A stretch of 64,000 nucleotides of DNA from Annona cherimola (Eukaryota > Streptophyta > Magnoliopsida > Magnoliales > Annonaceae), in contig CM059974.1 of the NCBI GenBank assembly GCA_030490835.1, positions 1,371,501-1,435,500 on the forward strand, read 5' to 3'. The translations under genes and the position numbers were made by a program. This document shows, in pieces, positions 1 through 10,539 of this stretch. The notes beneath the pieces are model-generated. The model was given only the letters and a program-made list of their open reading frames with translations, ran no database searches and was not told the origin of the DNA. The stretch's first letter is position 1. Every line of letters begins with the position of its first letter.

Positions 1-3000
1 TTATGAATTATTAACGTATTTTCCTCTGTATAATTAAAGATAATTAAACGCCTCCTAAAAAAAATTTCCACTCGTAAAGATACTATTGCGATTCTGTTAT
101 CTAAAAACAAATGCGTTCTCTATCATTAATTGGTTTCATTCTCAATCATCACTCTTGTTTTCATCCTATCAACTCTTTCGGCCTTCACTTGTGAGAATTT
201 TTTTGGTGGTAATTAATGATTCAATATATATGTACGTATGGTTTAAGCGTTTTTTTAGATTTTTATTTTTCTTTTCATTTTTATGTGACTCCATATACAT
301 TCCGTCTATAATATAAAAATTAATTATTTTCAAAATTTTGTATGTATTTTTTAAAATTTTCAAAAATTGATAATTTTCACCCTCATAAAGGGAGATGAAA
401 ACTAATATTTGAAATTATGAAAAATATATAAAAATCCAAATTAAAATGATAAATTTTTGTACATATAAAATTACATATAAAGTCATGTAACAAATAAAAA
501 TAAATAACAATAAAAACTTAAACTTCAATATGCATGTATGCATTAAATCAGTACCCTTTTTTCGCTGTCTTCATTTCCTTGTGATCTGCTTTTCACCATC
601 CATATGCGCGCTCTCGCTACTTGCTTTGGCAAAAAGACTACAATATTCGTATACTGCAGGAAATGAAAAGAAATATAAAGGCATCGAGTCTTATGATGCT
701 CGGACTGATATATAACTCTTGATACTCAGACAAAGCCAAGTATGAGGCGAATGGTTGGAGAATTTGATGGTTTGACCCATGACAAATGTTGCCTGCTTTT
801 TTGAATTCGAATATTTCGTGGGGGAATTAAGCGTCCAATGAACGCCAATCACTTCATGTCATTCAGGAATAAAACCAGATATATTTTACGAATAATAAGA
901 AAAACAAATCAAATATTTCTAATTGTCCAAAATCTGTAGGAAAGTAATGCCTACTAATCCCAGCTTCTTATCTTTTTATTTGGTCGTAATTTTTTAAAGG
1001 GCTCTGATCCTAGTGGAGCTGCTAAATTAGATATGCGTATGGTATAAGCCGTTACAAAGAGGGATCAAACATGTGTTACCTAGTATCTTCAGGAAAAAAA
1101 AATTTGTTAGCTAGATGTCAGTGCCACTCTTATGAATCGATCAAGTTTAACCGGATTTAACAAAAATTGATGAGATCTTAGTAGATTTTAAATTCATTGA
1201 AAAGACATATATAAAATATAAATGAGTCTTGCTGTTGCTAAATTGATATATTGGCTGGTTTTATCAAAATAAAAAATTGACGGTTCTTGACAAGATTTGG
1301 TGTTTTTGGGAAGCAATAAAACTTATGGATGAAAAGTTTTTGGTAAAAGTTGTTATATTGATAGAGAATAATATGATATGATAATAGTAACGATGATGAG
1401 TAAATAGAATAAAGTTAAAATAGACAGACTAGTTATATAAGTAATTGTGGATAAATGATTAAAAAGTACGGTAGTTTGTATAGTAAGATGTGAAGAAATA
1501 ATTAAAAAGTATGATAGTTGTAAAAAATAAAAATTTTTACTTATTGCCAAACATCCTCTCGATCTATGTTTCTTAACGGATTATACTTAAATGCGTACTT
1601 AAATGCGTATTTGCAGGGAGACAACACTTCTAACAAACAAGAGAAATGCTCCCGCCCAAGATGCCTAACCTTAAGATTAGGGACATGAACTAATTGGTGA
1701 AGCGTTTAGTCATGAAATTAGTTGAATAGAATTTATCTAGGTTTAAAAAATTAATTTTTTATTAAATTCAAGTCATGAGGGCTTTAAGCTTGGTAGAGTT
1801 TAACAAAACTTAATGAGCATGACTAACAAATTTGACCAGACTCGGTAGCGTAATTGTTATGAAAATAACAAATTTATCTTTCTTCATCTCAACCATCAAA
1901 TCTAATCCGATGGAGTTTTCAACAAGACACTAGACGTATATTTACTACATATGGTGCACGACACAGTGTAGCGACAACATTGATCCTAGACCACAAGCGC
2001 TTGCATGTAAATTACGATTTATTATTTGTACGTTGAAGAATAAAATTTTAATATCTAAATAGTTGGAATATAAAATAATATGTAAACATCTATGATGCAA
2101 CAAATAAATTTTAAAAATTATGAAATATAAATATCTTGAGCCTTTAACTTGGTTTAAAAATAATAAAAGTATTAATAAAAAAATATGGTTCAATTCACTG
2201 TAAAATTATATTAATACTTTTATTATCATTCATCCATATGAAAAGAAGATTTTAGATGATTTTGCAGCTAAAATAAATTACTTTAAGTATATTAGGTGGG
2301 ATTAAATTTCATTCTGTGATTTTTTGTATTTTGACGGTAAAATTCCCTTTGTATAGTGGGGGAAGAATCATGGTAAAAATCTCTCAATATGTAGTGGGGG
2401 AAGAATCACACGAGGTTCTGAAATTTGCATAAAAATTGTGCCGACCCAATCATCCTGCACGAGAATCGAAAAAAATCAATGGCCCAAAAAGTAATAAAAG
2501 TTCACATTGGGTCCATCGGCAATCTGTCTAAAGCATCCTTTTTTTGCTGGTGGCTGACCATTATGACAAACTATTACAATGCTAATCAAGTATTGCCACC
2601 AGTTTTTGGGATTAGGCATTAATTTATTGGGATCTTTGCAGTTGCGTCCTTCTTTCTATTTTGCAAAAGTTTTTAGTAACGGTTGGTTTCGCGTGTTTTT
2701 CTCTGCTTTATGAAAATATCTTTTTAAATATATATGCGTTCTGTTTCAATACATACATAAATCGGTGTTTTCAGCCCTTTTTTTCATTTTTTTCATTTTT
2801 ATGTGAGCCAAAATTTGCCAACATGTATTTAATTCATCTCATAAAATCTAGAATGTATTTGAAAAATGATAAAAATTTTAGATGAAAAATTTAAGCATAA
2901 AAAATTTAAAATAGGAGAAAATAACGTAATATAATAAGGATAACAATGAAGAGTAAATAAAATAAAGTTAAAAGGATAAATTAGTAGTGTAGGTATATAT

Positions 3001-3620
3001 GTAGAAATAATTGAAAAATAAAGTAGCTGTATACGAAGATGTGAATAAATAATTAAAAAAATATAGTAGTTATGAAAAGTAAAAAAAAATTAAATTGAAA
3101 AGTTTTGGTTTAAAAAGTTTTATGTATAGCCAAATGTGCCCTTAACATTTTAGAATAATTTTGCATATTTGTTGATATAATTTTGAATTTTAACAATTTC
3201 ATTTCATTTATTGTTAAATGGGGAGAAAACTAATAATTTTTTAGACTTATAGAAAATAATAAATTTTGATATGTTTAATGATTATGTATGGGCCCATGTC
3301 AAAACAAAAAAAATATCTTCAAATATCTAGATAATATATATTGAAATTTAGTACATGCTTATATATTAAACAAATAAAACATTGCGACCGGCGCTACGAC
3401 GCACTAGGATGCACATTGGGCACAGTTGTCTAAAGGTAGAGGGTCAATCTTTCCCACCCTAAGTCTCCCATAGTTGTGGGGCTTATAACTTTCCCCTAGT
3501 GATAGAAATTTGTAAGAACTTTTCTCAATGTTGTGAGGATTTAGAATGTATCTAATTACAATATCTGTTGTTTTGTTTTGTTGTACATAAAGAGATCACA
3601 AAAAAACAAATAAAACATTT
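1..3620. other. AT-rich intergenic DNA with degenerate Tourist MITEs
   Basis: No coding gene recognised; all open frames are short and low-complexity. Two degenerate Tourist-like MITE copies lie at about 1299-1556 and 2850-3142. They share the internal AATAAAGTTAAAATAGA-type core with the better copies and end in GCCAAACATCC or GCCAAATGTGCCC. 3380-3590 is a slightly richer stretch of unknown origin. Confidence 0.5.
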
Positions 3621-4005
3621 AGATACTCAATGCTTTTAATCAATTGTCTAGTAGGAAATGGTGCTCTCAAGTCCACTGTCAGGTTTATCATTGATGAGAT
3701 CAAATCGGTTTGTAATGGTTTTGGTCAAGTTTCCTTCAATCATGTGCTAAGAAGTAAAAATCATGTAGCTCGTATAGCTCGTACTTTAGCAAAACTTTCA
3801 TGAGTGAGTGGGGTGGAGAGAAAGGTGTAGTGGGCAAAACCCACCAAGTAATATTGTACATTTTTTGATTTATGATTCTTTTTCTCTTGTATATGGTAGC
3901 TGTTCCCTAGCCCCTCTTTCCTTTCGTTTCTTGGGCGAAAGTCGGAAATGGGGAGAAGCTCTAATTATTTGACCTTTGTAAATTTTTTTTTTTATAAAAA
4001 AGTAG
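3621..4005 (+). pseudogene. LINE (non-LTR retrotransposon) 3' remnant, RNase H end
   Basis: Frame 3621-3803 reads SMLLINCLVGNGAL, then FIIDEI, FGQVSFNHVLRSKNHVARIA and RTLAKLS before a TGA. This pattern (F-HV-R--N--A---A) matches the C-terminal part of the RNase H domain of plant LINEs. The rest of the element is missing. Sequence to about 4005 (poly-T/A tract) could be its 3' UTR. It is an isolated fragment with no intact reverse transcriptase nearby. Confidence 0.55.
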
Positions 4006-4009
4006 TATA

Positions 4010-5380
4010 CTTATAGAGGGAAGTACAAACAAGTGTAATCGGTTATGTGGGTGAAAATTTATTTTTGAAAATAGTAAAAATACTTAAGATTTATCAAGTC
4101 GATACGACTTCTTAATTATTTATGAAGATCAATTCGGGATTGACTCGGCTGGGGTCGGGATACGTTTGCGATGGCCTAATAATTCTAAATTGGAGGACGA
4201 AATCCGATAAATGTTCAATCTTCAAGGGACTTCATCCAAGCAAATCTCTAATCCCTAGGATCAGCTAGGATTTAAATTCACCCGGTGAAATCTCTATACT
4301 TACTTAATGCACTTTAATAGAAGACAACAACGTTTTGTTTTTACTGCTTGGAATTTGGTAGAGCTTGAAACGGAGTAAAATAAATTGTTCAGGGTTTCAA
4401 CACCATATATCCTTATGGATTTGAGGATTAGTATTTCCATGGAAATCCCTTATCCCAAGGGCCTTCTTTTTGTTCTTGTGATGTACATCCATCTCATCTC
4501 CCCTGTCACACCAAACAGCACAGAGAAATAGAACTGTGAAAGTGTGTGCGTCTAAAAATATGAAAGTAAGATGAGAGGAATTGCTTTTAAAGAAAACTAG
4601 CCACAATCCCCACCATCGCTCAGTTCTTGCCCTTTCCCGGTTCTATTTTAGGGGGTGGGTATTTTTTTCTATCCTGCCTTACCATATATGTTTTTCCTAC
4701 TCTACTCTACTCTATCCCAATTGAAGTCAGTCAATGTGTTGCAATCCACATCCTATCCAAGTTGCCTCAGTTGTAATTGCCGTGTGGATTAATTACGCGG
4801 AATTGACTTGGCTCCATGGCTTCTATGAAACTCAGTAAGTGCAATCCGATCACACGGCTGTGGATTTCTTCTTCGTAGTTTCATCCACAAAATGCACCTC
4901 TCACGCATGGACTCTTCCAAAGAAAGTCAAATATTACGGCTTTCTCCATACTGCTGAGAAGTAATTCGATACCAACCCACCCCACATCATTTTCAGGGAC
5001 TCTATATTTATACATGGCCAGTGATCCTCTTATATCTTAATAGCCAATGGTCTTGGTTGTTGAGACGTGGGGCCGACCTAATTAATATTCAGGCATGGAA
5101 ACCACATTAATTAATTAATGTTTAAGTTGGAAAGATATACATGTGCAAGGTATGCTAATTTGGAGTCATGCATGTCACACATGTACTGTTTTTTAACATG
5201 TGCAAGTGAACATTTTTTAGAGACCCAAACCGTTGACATTTAGGACCACATTTAATGGCCAAGGTAACAAAAGTCTTTCGCCATGGAATAAAAATTTCTG
5301 AGGATACAGGCCTTTTTGGTCGCGGCCAACCCAAATAGAAGCTTCTTCAACCGCCCAAGGAACCAATATATATATATAGA
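4010..5380. other. Intergenic, nothing recognised
   Basis: No gene found. It includes a short TCTAC repeat near 4690. The sequence looks single-copy within the window, unlike the flanking repeat-rich parts. Confidence 0.4.
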
Positions 5381-5383
5381 GAA

Positions 5384-5732
5384 ATTATCAAGTGCAGCTG
5401 AAATGAGCCCTACATAATAATAAAATCAAAATCTATTCCACCTACTGTATTTAAAATAATATATTCTATTATCATATCAATTTTCATCCCAATCGGATAT
5501 GTATATGGACCCCGTCTGAAAATGGTACAAATTCAACGTTATAAAATAGTTCGATATAAATAACAACTTTAAATTGATTTTTTCAACATTTAAATAATGT
5601 AAAGTATGATTTATATATGGACAAATGATTGTATAAAGTTTCATCCCATTTTAATATGTACAGAGCCCATTTTTTGAGCAACTACACCACTGTTCCGGTG
5701 CAGTGACATTACACCGGAACAACCCTTATTTA
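5384..5732. mobile_element. Foldback/MITE-like element, GTGCAG-ended family
   Basis: Starts near AAGTGCAGCTGAAATGAGCC and ends with the small palindrome GTTCCGGTGCAGTGACATTACACCGGAAC. The body closely resembles elements at about 35865-36200 and 36300-36600 (shared CAATTTTCATCC, GGTACAAATTCAACGT and AAATGATTGTATAAAGTTTCAT). Non-autonomous; no coding capacity. Confidence 0.5.
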
Positions 5733-5769
5733 TATACAACTCTGTATCTATGTAACTGAGTTACATAAA

Positions 5770-6262
5770 AGTGAACCCATATAATCCTTTCAAAATCTAT
5801 GATTTTAATCTTTGATGAAAAATCGAATCCATTCATTATATTTAACATCATTTGTTTATCTAAAAGATCAAGTTTTATCTCAATCAAGTATGTTTATGGG
5901 CCATATTTTTTAGAAAATGTATATATTCATGTGTAAATTATGAAAAATGTTAAAATATCATTTTTAAAGTAGTATTTTCGACATCTAAACCGTCCAAAAT
6001 ATCATTTCTATATAAATAAATGATTTAATAAAATATTGTTACATTATAATACATGTGTAAATAGATATAAGCATTTTTCATAATTTACACATGAATATAT
6101 ATATTTTTAAATAAATGTGACCTACAAACATACTTGATCAGGATAAAACTTGGTTTACTAGATAAACAAATGATGTCAAATACAATGAATGGATTAGATT
6201 TTTAATTAAAGATCAAAATTTTAGATTTTGAATGAGTTATATGGATCCGCTTTTATATAATC
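5770..6262. repeat. Long inverted-repeat (foldback) element
   Basis: The two arms (about 5775-5955 and 6065-6255) are imperfect reverse complements. For example, TTTCATAATTTACACATGAA on the right pairs with TTCATGTGTAAATTATGAAA on the left, and TCCATTCATTATATTTAAC pairs with its partner near 6180. A related copy lies at about 35270-35470. It abuts the element ending at 5732. Confidence 0.55.
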
Positions 6263-7450
6263 CGGTTACCTAGAAAACTTGGATTAGCTGGCTTAAAAGT
6301 CTACCGCCATTTAAATATGTGTCTCGCTACCAACAAGCGCCACTTTTCAGCCGTGAACTCCTGTTTACCCGATCCAAAAGCCCAATCTTCCATTTGAATT
6401 CACTGAAAAATTTAAAATTGATAGAATCAAATGATTTTATATTTACCATAACATGACCTCAAATTCTCGCCCTATTTAATTCTTTAATTTAGATGGTGCT
6501 AATATATGATGATTAAATTAATTAGCTATATTTTCTACAATTAGTCATCAAGGTGCGGTGGGCCAACAAAGAGATTTATTAGTATTTTGATTGATTCCCT
6601 AAAGATGGATTTTTTTTCTATTTTAATTCTCATTCATTTTCTTTTCAGACAAAAATCATATATTTTATCTCTATCTAATTACTCGTACATTTTAATCAAT
6701 ATTTTAGGCCTGTTATATCATTCCATTCACTATAAAAAAATTCAACAATTTTGCAACATGGTTTTGACAAAAAAAATTAATAAATAAAATTTTTGCCGCT
6801 GAAGGTTTAGCCCAAAAGTAATTTTCCAGCAATAATTCGATAAAGATTGTTGTTACAGCTTTACTTCGGACACGGCCACATCATGAGAGACTTTTTGAGA
6901 TCAGGTAACAGACTTTTCACATACCGCAATCATATATGTGAAGCGGTGAAGTTGGCCTGTTCATGATTATACAATTGGCTAGAATTAACCAGATGACATT
7001 TTTCGTTAATTACTCTTCTTTTCTTTTTTGTTAATACTATTTTTCTAATTCATAATATAATTTCTTAATTTTAATAACCTCTCTTCGTCTCATTTCCGCA
7101 TCAAAATCTTATCTCATATTCTTTCATCTCCAAAATCTGAACAGACCGCAGTGGTTTCTTTCAATTTTTTCAAATTTTCAAACAGGCTGTTGAAAAAGAA
7201 AGAAATGGTGTGCTGGATTTTCTTACTCGTTCTTGTGACCTGAATACGATGCATGATGATCATTTTTTTTCTGGCTTGGCCGGCCCCAGTGAAAAAGAAA
7301 GGACGCATGGGCGTACACCACTGGGAGAACAGTCATTTTCTGTTTCATGTTGCATGGATGCAAGTCCTTGTCTGACAAAACGAGTCTTGTCAGATTCACA
7401 TGCAGCTAATTGCAGCACAATTAGACGCAACATAAGTGGCCATATTAATT

Positions 7451-7850
7451 GAGGAGTGATTCTATTAGCCCGGACTAAGTAAATGACCCACTTAGCCCAC
7501 CTCAAAAAACTTATTTACAATAATTTTTTTTACTTTTTTTTTCATGTACTTGTTTATCTAAGTGTATTTAATATATAGACCAAGTTTTACCATTTTTGAA
7601 TATGTTTATCTATTTTTTTAAGATTTTTAAACATCTATGTGTATATATGCATTTAAAATACCCTTATTTTCAAAAATCTAAAAAAAATATATGCACATTT
7701 CCAAAAATGGTAAAACTTGGTCTATATGTTAAATACACTTAGATAAACAAGTGTATGAAGAAAAAAATAAAAAAAAATTGTTTTAAATAGGTTTTTTGAG
7801 GTGGGCTAAGTGAGCCATTTACTTAGCCCGGGCTAATAGAATCACTCCTC
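7451..7850. mobile_element. Mutator-like MITE, about 180-bp TIRs, 9-bp target duplication
   Basis: Both ends read GAGGAGTGATTCTATTAGCC inward, with near-identical arms extending about 180 bp. It is flanked by ATATTAATT (7442-7450) and ATATTAACT (7851-7859), one mismatch in nine. Long TIRs with a 9-bp duplication fit the Mutator superfamily. No coding capacity. It sits inside the left target-site duplication of the retroposon at 7862-7980. Confidence 0.75.
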
Positions 7851-7861
7851 ATATTAACTCA

Positions 7862-7980
7862 GACGGCCGCTGTGTGGCCTTGGCACTCATCCAGGCATTG
7901 GTGCCTGCAGGTCTATGGGTCTGAGACCTGAGACAGTAAAAAAGTTGACTACATCCAAAAAAAAAAAAAAAAAAAAAAAA
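7862..7980 (+). mobile_element. SINE-like retroposon with poly(A) tail
   Basis: About 95 bp of body followed by a run of 24 A. The right flank GCCATATTAACTCA (7981-7994) is matched on the left by GCC at 7439-7441 plus the ATATTAACTCA (7851-7861) that follows the MITE. This restores a 14-bp target duplication, as expected for LINE-mediated insertion. Pol III boxes are not clear, so it may be a truncated SINE or another retroposed small RNA. Confidence 0.55.
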
Positions 7981-8033
7981 GCCATATTAACTCATGGGGT
8001 TGATTCAATTCCACAACTATTTTATTAGATTAA

Positions 8034-8591
8034 AGGTGTGTTTGACAATGTGCAGAAATTGTCAAGTTAAAACTTTTTAACCTAAGGAGACGTTTGGTAA
8101 CATGCTACTATGAGAACTATGGTTTTTTTATGGTATTTGGTTTCATAATACAAATTATTATTCTATCAATCACACTATTTTTTCGATTTTTACCCCTACA
8201 TTCCAATCATTTTCTCTACCAACTACATATAACAAACTTATTTATTCCAACTATACCCCCTATCATTTCCTATCAATCACACATTTATCAAAATATTCTC
8301 TTTTTTATTTTCCACAATTTCCCACAATCCCATAATTTTACACATTACCAAACGTCTCCTAAAACTTTTCACTCTCCACAGCTATTATATTTTTTAATTA
8401 TTTTTTCACATTTTTCTATATAACTACCATACTTTTCAATCATTTCTACGCAACTATCAATACAACTAACCTATCTATTTTAACTTTATCTTCTTTACTC
8501 CTCATCATTACCCCTGTCATATCACATCATTTGACAACTTTTACTCTTCAAAATTATTCATCAAAATTTTTATCTATTCCCAAACACACCC
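8034..8591. mobile_element. Tourist-like MITE (family A), interrupted
   Basis: Ends AGGTGTGTTTG and CAAACACACCC, flanked by TAA at 8031-8033 and 8592-8594, the PIF/Harbinger-type 3-bp duplication. After removing the nested element at 8086-8359 it is about 281 bp, the same length as the copy at 44485-44765. Confidence 0.75.
8086..8359. mobile_element. Tourist-like MITE (family B) nested in a family A copy
   Basis: Ends GGAGACGTTTGGTAA and TTACCAAACGTCTCC, flanked by TAA at 8083-8085 and 8360-8362. 274 bp. A second family B copy is at 29405-29676. Confidence 0.78.
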
Positions 8592-8824
8592 TAAATGAAA
8601 TGATGATAACAATTCTACTTCTATTCTCTAAGATCGCCATTTCTAATCATTAATTATTTTTATCAATAAAGATCGATTATTTTGTTTTCATTCTCTTTAT
8701 TACCAATCATTACTATTCCGCTTCATATTTTGCTATATTATGTCATAAATCAAAATTATCTAAAAAATTTATCAACCAGCACACGTTCGAACACATTATG
8801 CCAATAATATGTTCGCCTGACCAC

Positions 8825-8936
8825 ACCTTTAACTTAATGGTATCACGTTTGGGCATGATTCCCAAGACCTAGTGTTTGAAGCTGCTTGCCAGCTAGGTCT
8901 AGGACTATCGACTCATTAATACTATAAAAAAATTAT
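8825..8936 (+). mobile_element. Possible tRNA-derived SINE
   Basis: TTAACTTAATGGTATCA at about 8829-8845 resembles a pol III A box. TGTTTGAAGCT at about 8873-8883 resembles a decayed B box (GGTTCGAATCC with C-to-T changes). Box spacing of about 35-40 nt is right, and an A-rich end follows at 8930. Target duplications were not found. Confidence 0.4.
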
Positions 8937-9387
8937 TTTTTGCTTTTATAAATATGCCGGTCTTATTCATATTTTCCTCTCTACGAAATTAATTTGACAA
9001 TCGTTTGCGCTCACGGATCAATTCTCTCTTGATTTATTTTTAAAAATTAAAATAAAAACCAAATAAATTTTAAAAATTATTGAATTTCACAAAGAAAAAG
9101 ATATAGATGGCTCCACATATTTATAAAAAATAAATTTTTTTGCATGGATGCAGAAAATAAAAACCCTATATAAATACGTGAATCAAACTTGATGGGTTTA
9201 TTTTGTAGCTAAATAATTTTAATTTTCTGTTACATTATATTTTGCGTAAAGAAAATTTCCATATTTCTTGAATAACTATAATGTAATAAGCATAATGTGA
9301 AGTTTAAATTTCATCCAATCACTATCTAATAAGGTTAAATGAATTATTTCCACTTTTGGGTTGAAGCATTAACTAATCAATATATAT

Positions 9388-9661
9388 GGTGTGTATATGG
9401 TATTTTGCCAAAACTTTTCAAAAAAACTTTTGAAGTAAAAATTTTTTAAATGCAAAAAGTGATACGATATGATAAGAGTTACAATAAAGAGTAAAACGAA
9501 TAAAATTAAAATAAATAAATTAGTTATATAAGAACATGCGGATAGATAATCAGCCATTTGAATAATTATATAAGAAAATATGAAAAAATAATTAAAAAAT
9601 AGAATAATTATAAAAAATAAATAGCTTCAAATTAACATGCTTCTTGAAATGCCAAACACAA
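9388..9661. mobile_element. Degenerate Tourist-like MITE (family A)
   Basis: Starts GGTGTGTATATGG and ends TGCCAAACACA. The core contains GAGTAAAACGAATAAAATTA and AAAAATAATTAAAAAATAGA shared with other family A copies. Confidence 0.5.
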
Positions 9662-10049
9662 GCACAAGTCAATATAAAGATGATGCCGTGATATAACGCA
9701 TAATATTGGTACGTTATCAACATTTTTGTTTAGTAACCTTATCAACATGTTTGACTAAGGCACGGTGATCGGTGATAATAAATGCAAATATACTGACACT
9801 GTGGGAAACCAAGTTATGAGTTGCGAAATTCATGACCCTACTCTTGCTGTTATGCGCAAGTAAATTTATATGTTTGTTTTGCTGATGGGCATTAGCTACA
9901 GTCCATTTTGGTAAATTTGTTTAAAATGTTTTGGTTGCAAGTTTCGTTTTTGTCATTACAGTTTGTTGCAATGTAGGAGATATGTAACTAGTAAATTAGT
10001 TTCAAATTTTAATTAGACGAAAGCACGAACAGATTATTAATTATATAAG

Positions 10050-10530
10050 GGTGAATTTTTTACGTACCTACGAATTTTACCTTCTAATTCTACTTATATA
10101 TACGAATTTTTAAAAATTCTTCTTATACTCACGAATTTTCATCTTAATTCTATTTATACTCGTGCAATTAAGGATCTGTTAAATGGACCGTTAACTCTTT
10201 GAAAAAGGGCAAATATCGTCATCCCTAATTATGATTTTAGAGTTAAAAATTCATATTATAATAAATTTTTAGTAATTCTACAACTATAATATCATATATT
10301 ATTTGAATATGATTCTTTAACTTTAAGTAAAATAATATTGAATTGTATTTGAGCTTTGACATATTTTTCATTTCACGGTGGGCTAACGGCCCATTTAACA
10401 GATCCTTAATAGTATGAATATAAGTAAAATTAAGATGAAAATTAATGGGCAGGAAAGGAATTGTTGAAAGTTTATAGATATAAGTGAAATTAAAGATAAA
10501 ATTCATGGTATATGTAGAATTTCTCCTAAT
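10050..10530. repeat. Foldback element, ACGAATTTTACC family
   Basis: Left half (ACGAATTTTCATCTTAATTC, AAGGATCTGTTAAATGG) and right half (CCATTTAACAGATCCTTAAT, AAATTAAGATGAAAATTAAT) are imperfect reverse complements. A related element with the same motifs lies in KAO intron 2 (20380-20830). Confidence 0.55.
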
Positions 10531-10539
10531 TTATAAATA

